A stretch of DNA of 64,000 nt from Cryptomeria japonica. Its lineage: Eukaryota; Streptophyta; Pinopsida; Cupressales; Cupressaceae. The notes under the pieces are model-generated. The model saw only the letters and a program-made list of their open reading frames with translations. It ran no database searches and was not told the DNA's origin. Below are positions 33,482 through 45,923 of this stretch, one piece after another. The stretch spans positions 395,212,439 to 395,276,438 of the forward strand of contig NC_081406.1 of assembly GCF_030272615.1 (NCBI RefSeq). The letters are read 5' to 3'. Positions within the stretch are counted from its first letter, which is position 1. Each line of letters opens with the position of its first letter. A program made the position numbers and the translations under genes.

Positions 33482-33549
33482 TCTTTGCAACAAATTTAAT
33501 CTTCAAAACCTTTAAAAAAAAAGTTTATGTTTCTCCTTCCTAGCTCTCA

Positions 33550-33562
33550 GGCTCTGATACCA
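33550..33562 (-). other. Primer binding site of E
   Basis: Plus-strand GGCTCTGATACCA, complement of TGGTATCAGAGCC, directly abutting the LTR edge at 33563. Confidence 0.9.
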
Positions 33563-33892
33563 TGTAAAATTATGTCTAAATCTACATAGTAAGAATCTAG
33601 CTAGAAAAGTAAGAACACAACTTGCATATTAACAAAAGAAAAATTAAGAGTAATAAAATGAAAACTGATTCATTGATTGATTTACATAAATGAGTTACAA
33701 TAAATAGAGCCTCCGTTAAAACAAAAAAAAGAAGAAAAATAGGAATAAAACTGAAAAAATAGAGATATTTCTTAGTTAGCTCTTACCAACTAAGAAAAAA
33801 AATAGTTTTATCTAGCTCATGGGATTGAAATAAAAATCCACAATAATAATCCCATAAATCGTGAAGGAAAAGCTGATTTTTATGCACTAACA
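33563..33892 (-). repeat. 5' LTR of E
   Basis: 330 bp, matching 22590-22915 throughout with a few substitutions and small indels. Ends in CA at 33892, followed by AATTG. Confidence 0.93.
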
Positions 33893-35536
33893 AATTGCAA
33901 GGCAGTAGCACCATTGAAGTAGAACTGGACAACAATGAGATCTATTTGTCATTTGTAACAACACAAAGAACCCAACTTTAGCAAACTATGGTTTTTTCAT
34001 ACAAATATAACTCGCTCATCATTTTTCAATCGCCAGTGGATAATAGCCACATATGTCAATAAGTTAGAAACCAACAATAATTATCTTGTATATATATATT
34101 TACATAACAATGAGTAGATCTCACATAAAGCAAGTAAAAAAACTATCTATATATCATCATACTATCTTATTCTCTCTTCCTATCATTGTCCTTTTATGAG
34201 TTGCTTTCCTTATCTTGTACTAAACAAGGAATTTTCTTATATGGGCATCACTTATGAGGAACAATGTCTAGTTTTCAAAAAAGCAAAAACAATGGTATTC
34301 CTCATGATGTTGCCCTTCCAAACATGTCAACCTCCATGTACGACATCGCTATGTTATTACACATAACACATTCAATAAAATTCTCACACTTTGATAATGG
34401 ACAAATTCAATCCTACAACATCAAAATTCTGATTTATTGTTTGGATAGAACAACATTTGAGATAATACCTGTGTTGTTCATTTTCAAAAATCGGACATTG
34501 TATTCCCATAAGATCTGACCTAAAACCAAAATGTATTGTACCGTATGCATTTCACACAGCTTCATTATAGGCATTTCAACTAAATATAAATGTCAATGGC
34601 ATAATGCCAACAAAACAACCATATTCGAAGTACATTTGAAGTACACAACTGCATGCATTTCAAGCAAATATGAAAACAGACGTGTATTCTACCATTCTTA
34701 TTGTTATGTTTATTGAAATTGCATCATAAAAACAATCTAACTATTGAACATCAAGTATGACCTAAACTATTATTCTTCACAACAAAATTACACATAGGGG
34801 GTTATCAACCAATTGGGGTTTTAACAGTGTGCATCACAACAATTCCTCTTTAACATTAGTAGGGTAGAATGGCAAAGTGGTAGATATAGGTTGGTTGATA
34901 TACATCCCTTTGAATTTCATAGGTGAATGCCTCCACACAAACCCAACAATTAACCACTCTGCCCACAAACACCCCACAATTTCCAGCCTCTACAATTATA
35001 GACACAATGTTTTTTTTTTACTCAAATTCCATTTGTTTTAATAATTTTACTGTCACACACACTTGTGATCAAAGATGTCAAAAGTAGACACACCTGGATT
35101 TAGTGCACTTGTTGAAGAGCATTGAAGTGTCCTTAAAAATCAACATCTTAGGAGGAAATCAAGTGTTAGTGATAGATTAAATTGGAAATTTTAAATAAAT
35201 GCAACAACTAACATTTATTTTTTTCTATATTCACAAATATTGATATTAATGTTATAGTGAACCAAACTTCCAAATCAATCTATCACTAAAACTACTAATA
35301 TATATCAACCAACATTATTTGTCAATTTTCCATTCTGCTAGAAATGTGAAGAATATGATGTTCATTGAGAGTAATTGCTTTATAATTTGTAACCAGCTTT
35401 GAATCGTAAGATACATTATTTTCTCACACCCCCATCCTATAAAACCCACCTGAAACTACAATACATACATACATGTATGTATGCATGTGTATATATGTGT
35501 GTATGTATGTATGTACATGTGTGTGTACATATATAT

Positions 35537-35569
<33 letters not shown>

Positions 35570-38269
35570 TATATATATATATATATATACACATACATAT
35601 ATATACATATACACACATATACATACATATATATATACATATACATATACATATATAACTTCAAACCAAAGAATTCACTTGATCAAAAAACTTGCAAATG
35701 AACAAAGGATTACTATATAACTATAGATACTAATGTCTACTTTCAAACAATAATTGGATGAGTTAATCAGTTTCAAAATTTAGTGATTATGATATACCAT
35801 TTAAGCTCCTCCCATTTGTATAGCATTCACATTTACTTCTACTAAACTTTGATGAATTTTTCTTCTACCTCATATTTTACTGCATATTACATCGATACTA
35901 TGTATTGTTTATGTTTTGTTTTTATCTACACTTTGTAGTTGATTCAACTACACAATCATTCTACCATCAGTCTACTTTTTGCAGGTACACTTTGGCGTAT
36001 TTAAATATAGTTTGTAGCTATACATTTTAGACCCATTCTACTAATTTCCCCATTTTCTATATGGGCTTGTATATCCTTGTGAGTTTTTTACCACTAATTG
36101 TTAAGCTTCTCTAAAATTTGTTCATTAAGCACAAATGCCTAGAGTTGTTGCAATTACAATGCCTGGTAGAATTTATATAATCATTTATATACTCTGAGGT
36201 AAACTTGACTAGTTTATATGTCTAGAATTATGGATGCTTAATTGAATGAAATGTTCTATATTGTTAATTGCACAGTATTTTTTAAGTTATTTTGCTTCTT
36301 CATGACTTCTAAAAATCCATCGCAATGAATAGGTTAGGTAGTTTGGTTGCTTGAACAATGGTTGGGTCTCACACAAATAAATAAGTCAACAATTAATCTA
36401 TGTTTCATGTTACTATCTTCAATATTTTTGTTATCTAAGGAATGACGATTTCCTTTTTCGTTTTGTATTTTGAGCCACCGCTTCCTCATCAGAAACCAGA
36501 CCACTCTGTAATTTATTCGTAAAACATCATGGGTTGGAGCCGGAAATATTATTGGCTTCAACTACATACCAAGGTCCTTTTAATTTATTACCCTCCTTAG
36601 AATTATAATACACATTTTCTTAGAAACATAATATTATTATGTGAATGTATAGTTTGTTTTAAAATTTTAACAACACTAGATTTTTTTACCACCCATATCT
36701 TCCACCTCCATGTACAACCTCTCTATGTAGTTAAAGTAAACATATCTCCCATTCCAACTACATGATGAAGTACAACTAAATTGGTGATTGATTTGTCTTT
36801 GATGAGGAAAATGACCATGACTCTGAAACTGTGTCTGCATATCCAAATAGAAATAAGCAATCCTCATTCCTTTGCAACCAAAATTTTATTCATGTATATA
36901 GATGTCGGCACTAAATATGAAGCATAATATGCACCAAATAAACAATATGTGCCTATGTAACCACAAATACCATTTAACTACTCTTATTTCATATTTTAAA
37001 TTTATCAATCCCAAATTCAAAATCACACCAATATGACTTTAATTTTGTAAATATTCTTAATCAATTTCTCTTATAGAGTTAGCTTTATATTTATGTTTTC
37101 TTTTCATCTGACTTATCCTCTTCATGTATATATGTATATACATATATCAAGCAATACCTTGAAAAAACAATGTGCATGCTTAAGAACACATTGGGTTTTC
37201 TTCACACATGCACACTCCTCTATTTTTAATTTGACAATCATGTTTTTTAAACATATGGCTAGCCCTCATTTGAGTTCTCCCTCCCTTTCCTCATTTAGTC
37301 ATGGAACCAACATTACATAGATATCTTTTCTATTAGGGATTTTTATAAAACTTATTTAAAAAAAAAACATATTACTTTTTCAGTCTCAATTTCGGAGGCA
37401 ACTAAGCTTCATACAGAATATCAAATACAAATAAACCCTCCAAGAAACCAACACAACCTCTTTCACACAAATCCATTTCACACCAAGTACAACATAGAAT
37501 TATATTCAAACACTCTTTAACCATCTTGACACAATGGAAAGCTAATAGGTATGATTTGGCCAATATACATACTCGATAAGGGTTTATTTGTATAATCATT
37601 TATATGTGTGTCTGTGTATGTATATTGGTCAGAATATCATGTGTGTGTGTGTGTTCATATATATATTCTCAACGCACAAGCAAACTGATTTGTTTTCTAT
37701 TTCATAATTGTATTTTCAAACATCTAGCTCTCTTCTTTGTGATTTATGTGTATTCTTGTAGAATGTCATACAAATCCCTAATTTTTTTTGTCCAACTTCA
37801 CACATAAAACACTCAAACCCTCTGAATAATCATTTATTTCCAAACCTCCTCGTCCACTCCCAAACATAATAGCACATTTCCCAATGACATCTAGATAGAT
37901 TATTTTGCAGTGTCAAAGGAGGAGTTGGTCTTCAATTCTTTCGAATGTGCACCAAATTTGGTTAGTTTCAGTTTTTGTCTGCCCTTCGGGGTCTCCACTA
38001 CCAACTTTTGGGTCGTATTTTGTGGTTCTCTTCTCTCTGTTTATGGAGAAATTTTGTTTTCCTAAATGCCAAATGTGCTATGATCAAATTCATCATTGCT
38101 AGATAGGAAATAAGAAAAATCATGAATCTCTTAACTATCTAAGCAATTCAAACATAAAACCAATGAAATAGATGTCAAATAGAATAAAATTAAACAATAT
38201 AAAACTACCTATTGTGCATCATGGCTTCCATTGTTCTTCTCCTCTTTACGGTATGATGGCTCTCAGATA
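33893..38269. other. Unassigned AT-rich DNA
   Basis: About 4.4 kb without LTR ends, pol motifs or a convincing exon. Short open frames (for example 34264-34518 and the complement of 36676-36867) have no recognisable domain. A large TA/TG microsatellite is at 35460-35657. It is the right flank of E and could hold old elements too decayed to see. Confidence 0.5.
35460..35657. repeat. Compound TA/TG/TACA microsatellite
   Basis: Nearly 200 bp of alternating purine-pyrimidine: ACATACATAC, then GTATGTATGTATGTACATG, a perfect (TA)n core interrupted by GA at about 35538 and 35568, then TACATA repeats. The tract is long enough to form cruciforms or Z-DNA. Confidence 0.92.
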
Positions 38270-39464
38270 TCGTGCTGGCAACCTGCAAATGACACAAAGA
38301 TTCGAAGTTAATGATTGTTGAAAATAGAGATTAAATGCTCAATTTATAGATAATTGGAGAGAATTGATTGAAAGGTGGAACAGATTGATCAAAAGGTGGA
38401 ACTCAGGTGAGCTCACATGAAAATTGATAGTTGAACTGCTGATTTGGAGGTGAAACGGAATAGATTGAATAGATTAAAGGAGTTAACTGATTGAGAAAAA
38501 TCTAACTGAGGGAAGAAAAAGAATGATTGGAGGAAAATTAAGAGGATGACAAAGCTAACTAAAAGATGAAAATAGAGATTGGAGAGATAATGATTTAATT
38601 AATTAATTGATTGAATTAATTAATTTAGCATGTGCTTACACTTTAACTTAGATTTTCAATTTAATCTTTGCATGAGATTTATTCAAATAATTGAATTTAT
38701 TTTAAATTCAATTTAGTATTTGAATATATTTAGAACTTGACTTTGATTTCCAATTTGCTTTTTGAAATCATGCACATGTATTTGAATTTGGAAGAAATTA
38801 GAAGAATTTGAAACTAAATGAAATTAGAAGAAATATGAAATTAAATGAAATTAGATGAAATTAGAATTTGGGGATTTGGAAATGCACATAGAAGAATAAT
38901 TAATTAGTTAAATAATTTAAAGAAACTATTTAATTATTTAGAAATGGACTTTAATTAAATAATAAAGATTATTAAAATAAATGAATTAAAATCACAATTA
39001 ATTAAATTAATAAATATTTAATTAATATTTAGAAAAGGGTTGAATGATTAAATGATTAGAGATAGAAATTGAAAATGAATTTATTTAAACAATAAAGATT
39101 ATTTAAATTGGGGAATTAATTAGAATTAGTTAAATAATAAATATTTAATTAACATTAGAAAATGGTTAAAATTATTAAATGATGGTAGAATTGGAAATGG
39201 AATTTATTTAAATAATAAAGATTATTTAAATTGGGGAATTAATCAGAATAATTAATTAAATAATAAATATTTAATTAACATTAGAAAATAGTTAAAATTA
39301 TTAAATGATGATTGAATAGGAAATATAAATAAATAGTAAGATGATGAGGAAATATGAAATAGAAGAATAAGATTAATTAACTTAATTAAATAATTAAATA
39401 ATTATTTAATCAATTAGACGAATAATTAGTACATGATCAATGAGACATTTTTTAGGTGTCTACA
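38270..39464 (-). repeat. 3' LTR of Gypsy element F (left edge uncertain)
   Basis: On the minus strand the LTR begins TGTAGACACCTAAAAAATG (39464 leftwards), directly after a polypurine tract, a start often seen in plant Tat-type Gypsy elements. The interior is extremely AT-rich with a tandem repeat at 38930-39330. The left limit is a guess from composition and a weak match to the G LTR. Confidence 0.5.
38930..39330. repeat. Tandem repeat, about 123-bp unit, about three copies
   Basis: Units containing TTATTTAAATAATAAAGATT, then TAAATAATAAATATTTAATT and a TTAAATGAT block. The AATAAAGATTATT core starts at about 38959, 39089 and 39212; the last two units are 123 bp apart and the first is more diverged. 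Confidence 0.75.
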
Positions 39465-39477
39465 TTTGCCCCTCTTT
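39465..39477 (-). other. Polypurine tract of F
   Basis: Plus-strand TTTGCCCCTCTTT, on the minus strand AAAGAGGGGCAAA, directly before the LTR start. Confidence 0.65.
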
Positions 39478-39972
39478 GAGACAATGTTGGAACAATGTTG
39501 TTTCAAAGAAAATAAAAAATTATGCCCCAGTATGCCCTGGTGATACTTAGGGTGTAATGCCCCCTCGAGAGATTGTTTGTGCATTAAAGAAATGAATGAT
39601 CTCTCGAAAAAAGAAGAATGTGAGATGAAAGATAGAAGAATGATTAGTTGATTAGAGATAGAGATAGGTGATGTGAAGATGATATTGAGATAGAATATGA
39701 GAGAATGAACCTTAGAATGAAATAGAACAATGTTAGATGATAGAAAATGATTTAGAAAGAGATGATGAGAAAAGAATCAACAAACTAGCAATAAGCAGAT
39801 GAGATGAGAATGAGAATGATTGAATCACAAACCTGTGTCATTATTTATTGTGCAATATATATTCATCACTCAGCCTTATTATTGAACAATGGAACTTAGC
39901 ACATCATGGTATAAGGAACCAAGATGTAAAGATATCTCATTGAAGAAACAAACACGTAGTAGAAAAGGAGTA
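39478..39972 (-). other. F internal 3' region, left part
   Basis: Continues at 47371 once A2 is removed. It contains the block TAATGCCCCCTCGAGAGATT (39570-39589), matched by TGCCCCCTCGGGAGCG near 54402 in element G. No coding region; in particular no trace of the antisense gene found at this position in G. Confidence 0.5.
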
Positions 39973-41406
39973 TGTTGGCATTTTGAGTTTGTTGGTATTT
40001 TGCATAGAGATTGCATTAATAATATGTTGTCATTGATGTCAATTGAATTGGTAATGGTATTCATTTTATTGTTGATATTGTTGTTTTTTATATTGGCTAG
40101 TAACCGGTAAGAAGAGCTTTGTGGAAGATTTTGTAAACTGGTATGTAAAGTTTGTGAGTTGAACCAGAGTAAAGGGTAAAACCTTTCTATCTAATGTAAT
40201 AGGTAAACCCTTTCAGCTATTAAACCCTAACCGATCAAGTTTGTTGGTTTATTATCTAATAAGCAGTAATAATGGAGAATGTGTGATCATTGTATGGGGA
40301 TATGTTCAAATTTTTTTGGTGCATTTGTTTTTGTCTAGGGAAGGAGAAAAAGTGGATTGCATCTAATGCACAACACATGATGAGTTAAAAAGTCCGATGA
40401 AGCAGTGATCATGGAGTGGTTGGGATTTTCTTGAAGAATGTGAAGAGATTGTAATGATTTCTAATGGTCAATATTGTACCAACTTGTTTGTAATCTCGAT
40501 GAGGAGAATTAGGTTTTTGTTGTGTTACCAACATAATTGATTTTGTATTTAAGGTTGATGAAGTTATTTGTAAAGTTGTTGGCAAGATTGGTTAAAAACC
40601 TGTTGAGTGTGTAGTTGCCTAACCAGTGAATGGATCTGCACTTTGAGTGAAGGTGGATTGAAGCTTAGAAGGAACTGATCAAGCAAATGTAGTGCTACTC
40701 AGACAAATCAAGAAAAATTTGTTGTTTTATAACAATTACAACAAAAGTAAAATCCCTTAACCGGGTAAGCTCTAACAAGTTTGGTTACTCATTAAATCCT
40801 CTAACAAGGTGGTCCATTAACTTGGATTCTTAAATCCTTTAGTGAGGTTACTTCCAATAGGGTATTGTGCTTTTCATCAAGGCATATTTGTAAATCCCTT
40901 AACTAGGTGATTCCTAACCGGAATTAGTTCTTAACAAGACTTATTGTAAAGCTTTAACAGGCTTGGCTCCTAACAGGGTGAACTTCAGAAGAGTTTAGAT
41001 AGCTATCCTTGTGGGTCCCATCTCACCGTGGTTTTTACCTATTTGGTTTCTTCACATATAAACATTTGTGTCAAGTGATGAATGCTTTTGTGGTTGTGAT
41101 CTTATTTGTTGATATGGTTAATTTCTGATAAGGCATGTTATATAGAAGAATTGAGAGATGAATATGATGAGTTATGATTAAGCGTTGTTGATGTTTACAA
41201 GATTGAAGCTGTTTACTATTAAAGTTGTCATAATAGTTAAACTAGTTTATGTCAAGTATTCTTATGAATATTTATCTTGACTGAGATATGTTTACTTCGT
41301 TTGACTGAGTTTGAGTTTGGGAACTTTGTATCAGTTTTTCAATAGACTGATTCACCCCCCCCCTCTTAGTATTCTACCAAATACTTATTCTTTCATCATA
41401 CCATCA
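39973..41406 (+). repeat. 5' LTR of A2
   Basis: 1,434 bp, TGTTGGCATTT...ATACCATCA. Holds the CCTTAACCGGG-type repeat array (40750-40980), a CACCGTGGTTTTTACC module (about 41021-41039) and the C-rich box (about 41350-41370). Confidence 0.93.
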
Positions 41407-41408
41407 AT

Positions 41409-41419
41409 TGGTATCAGCG
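41409..41419 (+). other. Primer binding site of A2
   Basis: TGGTATCAGCG, initiator-Met type, two bases after the LTR end. Confidence 0.87.
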
Positions 41420-41477
41420 TATCTTAGGTCCTCTTAATCTAAAAGACTAACAACTTGAGGAAAAGATCTTGTAGATC

Positions 41478-42500
41478 ATGATGAAGAAACAAGGTCTGAA
41501 GTTCAACAAAGATAACTATAGAATATGGAGTGATAGAATGAAGATTTACATTAAGAGTCTTGGTAGTCACTATTGGGATCATATAGAAAATAAGTATACT
41601 ACACCTATTGGACCCCTGACTGATGATAAGAAGAAAGAACAACAAGAAAATCACCAAGCATTAGAAGCTATTAGTAGTTCCCTATCTGATGTTGAATATG
41701 TAGATGTTCATGGTCTTGAAACTGCATATGAAGTGTGGAAGAAATTAGAAGAGTTTTATAGCAGTGATGAACATGTTAAGATTGCCAAAGAGGAGAGTTT
41801 AAGAGGAAAGTTTGATGACATGAGAATGTCTGAAGGGGAGAATATCCAGCAGTACGGTCAAAGGATTAAAGAGATAGTTGGTGAGATAAAGAGTGCAGGA
41901 GGGAAAGTGGAAGATGCCACAGTAATCAGTAAGGTGCTAAGAACCCTACTACTGGTCTATGCTATCTGAGTTGCAGCTATTCAGGAGCTGAAATCCATTG
42001 ACAAGACAAAGGTAACTCTTGACTCTATTATTGGAAAACTTACTAATTTTGAACTAAATGGATATGATGGTAGTATATGGAAATCAGAATCTGCATTTAG
42101 AGCTTCTATCTCTAATCCATCCGTGAGAAGAAGTAGAGATACCGGCCATAACTATGAATCTAGATCCAGCAGAGATGTTGAAGATGAAGACAGCTTAGTG
42201 GAACTTGAGGCATTATTGGCAAAATGACTGCCTAGAGGCACTGGTAAATATAGAGGTAAGATACCTTTAAAATGTTTTACATGCAACAAGATTGGTCATA
42301 TAGAAGAAAATTGTCCTAATAATGAAAATGAATACAAGAGAGACAAATTTAAGAAGTACAAGGGTAAAGGCAAGAGAGATTGTCTTGTAGCTATTGGCAG
42401 TGGTATTACTGATAAAGAATCTGATGACGATGCTAGTGAAGATATTGTGTTTGTAGATATTAAGGAAGAAATATCAGATCAGAAGGCACTAGTATCCAGA
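41478..42500 (+). pseudogene. gag: Copia gag of A2
   Basis: ATG 41478 (MMKKQGLKFNKDNYRIW). UBN2 gag to 41967, where a TGA interrupts; the same frame then continues (LKSIDKTKVTLDSIIGKL). A second TGA lies at about 42226. An intact CCHC knuckle (CFTCNKIGHIEENC) is at about 42272-42313, followed by a Lys-rich then acidic linker into the protease. This is the best gag copy of family A in the window. Confidence 0.92.
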
Positions 42501-42905
42501 ATGGATAACTCTGATGATTGGATCATTGATAGTGGTTGTTCACATCACATGACAGGTGATCGGAGTAAATTTATTTCCTTGAAGGAATTTGATGGCGGTG
42601 TTGTCAGATTTGGAAATGACTCACCCTGTATGGTTAAAGGTAAGGGAGTTATTTCTCTTATTGGGAAGAGCAGTGTTGATGATGTCTACTGGGTTCAAGG
42701 CCTAAAGCATAATCTTTTAAGTGTGGCACAACTTAATGATAGAGGATACCCACTGGAATTTAGAAATAGAATGTGCAAAATCTTTGACAACAAAGGTGAA
42801 TTGATTGCAACTAGGAAAGAGACCAGAGGTAATCTATTTCATCTCAATCCTAAAGTTAGCAACTATTTGATTGCAAAAATAGATGATAAAATAGACAATA
42901 GCTAG
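42501..42905 (+). pseudogene. pro: Copia protease and pre-integrase of A2
   Basis: Retropepsin with catalytic DSG in WIIDSGCSHHMTGDRSKF, then GGVVRFGNDSPCMVKGKG and the WVQGLKHNLLSVAQLNDRGY segment that follows Copia proteases. Open to a TAG at 42903; LWHRRFHH comes directly after the stop. Confidence 0.9.
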
Positions 42906-43760
42906 CTTTGGCATAGGAGATTTCATCATATAATTTTTGGCAATATTGTTAAAGTAAGCAAGTCTAAGACAGTAAGAGGTCTGCCTTAGCTAGACAAACC
43001 GGTTAATGCTCTTTGTAAAGAATGTCAACTAGGAAAGATGACTTCTTCAACTTTTAAGAGAAAGTCCTTCTCAGCAGAGCTCTTGTTAGATTTGGTTAAT
43101 ACAGATCTATGTGGACCAATAAGAACAAGAAGCATTCAAGGTAATAGATACTTCATGATTTTCACTGATGATTGTTCAAGGATGATGTGGGTCACATTCT
43201 TGAAGGATAAGAATGAAGCTTTTGGTAAATTCAAGGCATTCAGAGCCTTAGTTGAGAAAGAGAGTGGCAAAAAGATAAAATGTCTAAGAACAGATCAAGG
43301 TGGTGAATTCACTTCTGCAAAGTTCACTAAATATTGTGATGATAATGGTATCAAGCAACAACTTTCTGCACCAAGGACACCACAGCAAAATGGTATAGCA
43401 GAGAGAAACAACCGGTCAATCGTTGAAGTGGCTAGGACTATGTTGATAAAAGGAGGTGTATCAAAAACATTTTGGAAAGAAGTTGTAAGTACAGCTGTCT
43501 ACACAATGAACTGAGTTATGGTGAAAAGAGTTAAGGACAAGACCCCATATGAGTACTAGTATGGGAGATCACCTGATGTTAGCTATTTTAAGATATTTGG
43601 AAGCAAATTTTTTATTAAAAGAGGTGATTACATAAGAAAGTTTGAAGCTAAGAGTGATGAAGGAATATTTCATGGCTATTCCACTAAGGGTAAGGCCTAT
43701 AAATGCTTCCATAACCAGACATAGAAAATTGTTGAAAGTGTTGATGTTTGTGTAGATGAA
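42906..43760 (+). pseudogene. pol: Copia integrase of A2
   Basis: LWHRRFHH and CKECQLGKM (zinc-binding region), then the core with all three catalytic residues visible: Asp in VNTDLCGP, Asp in KCLRTDQGGEF, Glu in QQNGIAERNN. The C-terminal block KTPYEY...SYFKIFGSK and DEGIFHGYS follows. Stops at about 42987, 43512, 43557 and 43721. Confidence 0.92.
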
Positions 43761-45194
43761 AGTCCTGAAAATTCAGAAGAAACCAGTTCTGAGAAGAAGG
43801 ATGAAGATCCTTGCATTTTTCTTTTGGAACCTGAAACCGTTAAATAAAAAATCAAAAATCTTGATGTACTTGTTCAACCGGAACAAATAAATTCAAAGGA
43901 AAATGATAATGAAGAATTTGAACTTGAAGAGAATGATCATGTTATTCCTAGGTATGTGAGTCTGAATCATAGTCCTGAATAGATAATTGGGGATAAGGAT
44001 GTCGGTGTACTAACTAGAAGGAGAATAAGAGAGAACTCTTACATGATCTCCACCTTTGAACCTAGAAGTGCTAAGGAGGCATTTGGTGATGATCATTGGG
44101 TGAAAGCTATAGAGGAGGAGTTGGATCAAATTGAGAAGAACAACACTTGGACCTTGGTACCCTGACTAGTAAACAAGAATGTCATAGGTACTAAATGGGT
44201 GTTCAGAAACAAATTAAATGAAGATGGTGTTGTAGTTTGCAATAAGGAAAGATTAGTATGCAAAGGTTATGCGCAAGAAGAAGGAGAGGATTATGGAGAA
44301 ACTTTTGCACCAGTAGAAAGACTGGAAGGTGTTAGAACATTGCTTGCATTTTCAGCTCATAAGAAGTTCAAGGTATACCAGATGGATGTTAAGTCTGCAT
44401 TATTGAATGTAATATTGGAAGAAGAGGTTTATATAGAGAAGCCTGATGGTTATGCATTGATAGATAAGGAAGACATGGTATGCAAATTGCATAAAGATTT
44501 GTATGGATTAAAGCAGACACCCAGAGCATGGTATGAATGGATTCATACTCATCTGATGAAGATAGGCTTTGCTAGAACCAGTGATGAAAGCAACATTTAT
44601 CTCAAGTGTGAAGGAGATGAAATACTGGTTAGTGAAGTATTTGTAGATGACATTATATTTGGAGGTAATGATGACATGAGTAATTGTTTTGCGAATGAAA
44701 TATCATTAGTAGGGGAAATAAAAATTTTCATAGGCTTACAGATATAGTAGATGAAGAATGGTATTTTGATTACTCAATCCAAGTATTTGAAAGAGGTTTT
44801 CAAGACTTTCGGTATGAGTGACTATAAACTAGTTGGAACCCCAATGGGTACAGGTTGTAAATTGTCCAAGGAAGATGCATCTAAGTTTGTAGATGAAAAG
44901 GAATACAGGTCAATGGTTGGCAAATTACACTATGTTGTTCACACTCGACTGGATATTGCCCATGCAATTGGTATTGTTGCTAGATTTCAGAAGAATCCAA
45001 AGGAGGCACATTTGATGGCAACCAAGAGAATTTTTAGATATCTAAAAGGTATTGTTGACTTTGGGTTATGGTATCCATATAGTGGAAATTTTGATTTGAA
45101 GGCATACATAGATGCTAATTGGGCAAGAAATATTGATGACCGGAAGAGTACTACTGGTGGAGCATTCTTTCTAGGAGGAAGGCTAGTTTCATGA
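43761..45194 (+). pseudogene. pol: Copia reverse transcriptase of A2
   Basis: After an acidic spacer, RT starts with [19 protein letters not shown]. It continues [57 protein letters not shown] and the catalytic FVDDIIFGG (about 44640). A short in-frame deletion at about 44695 removes part of the segment between FANE and the GEIKIFIGLQI motif. Two adjacent TAG codons follow at 44745-44750. The open frame resumes to 45192 (SKYLKEVFKTFGM, then RRATKRIF-type palm-connection sequence). Confidence 0.9.
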
Positions 45195-45573
45195 AGTAGT
45201 AAAAAGTAGAGTTGCACTTCACAATCTACTGCTAAAGCTGAATATGTAGCAGCTTATATGAATTGTACACAAGCTATGTGGATGAGGCATTTTGGAAGGT
45301 TTGAAGATGGAAATATCAGAACCAATAAAGATTTTGTGTGATAATACAAGTGCAATAAACATTTCTAAAAATCTTGTTTTGCACGCAAGGACTAAGCACA
45401 TTGAATTGAAATATCACTTCTTGAGGGAAAAAGTTCAAAGTAAAGATGTTATGTTGGAGCATGTTTCTACCAAGGAGAAGCTTGCAGATATCTTTACCAA
45501 ACCTCTACCTAAGACCACTTTTGAGTATCTTAGAGGTCAATTAGGGGTTGCCCATCTTCATGAAGTTAGTTGA
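45195..45573 (+). pseudogene. pol: Copia RNase H of A2
   Basis: Starts upstream with IDANWARNIDDRKSTTGGAFF and, after stops and a one-base shift near 45285, continues as ILCDNTSAINISKN, ARTKHIELKYHFLREKV and the end STKEKLADIFTKPL. The polyprotein stop is at 45571. Confidence 0.9.
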
Positions 45574-45720
45574 GCATGATGTTGTTTGCATCAGTCCTTG
45601 AACCACTTGCAAAATTTTACATGGATTGATGAAGAAGTGGATGTATTCCACAGGGGGAGCATCAAGTTACAGAATGATGTTGATGCACAGTGAGAGAAAA
45701 ATTACATTTTTTACTTTCAC

Positions 45721-45923
45721 TTTGGCATTGCTATCAAAGGGGGAGAAGAATTATGTGATTGAGGAGAAGAATTATGTGTCTAATTAGGTGAACCAACGGT
45801 AGGCTGAAGACAAATAGAGCAAGGTGAATACTTGGTAATGTAAACCAGGATTCCTATTCACCAATCTCAGTAGCAATCAGAGGCATTGATATTTGTATTG
45901 CCATCAATGCCAAAGGGGGATAT
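45721..45923 (+). other. Two polypurine tracts of A2
   Basis: TTGGCATTGCTATCAAAGGG (45722-45741) and the terminal CCATCAATGCCAAAGGGGGA (45901-45920), next to the LTR at 45924. Confidence 0.78.

Larger units (their letters stand above)
22590..33892 (-). mobile_element. Copia element E, minus strand, gag only, split by B1
   Basis: Two short LTRs (326 and 330 bp) with TG...CA ends, a perfect 5-bp target duplication AATTG (22585-22589 and 33893-33897), primer site beside the right LTR and polypurine tract beside the left. Gag is recognisable; no pol domain is. B1 (25871-33014) is inserted in gag. Confidence 0.92.

Noticed and set aside
35399-35720. Overlapping Tyr/Ile-rich open frames on both strands
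   Set aside because: They are translations of the TA/TG microsatellite; no start context, domain or conservation.
36676-36867. Minus-strand 63-codon frame with mixed composition
   Set aside because: No recognisable domain, no splice-site support and no second copy in the window.
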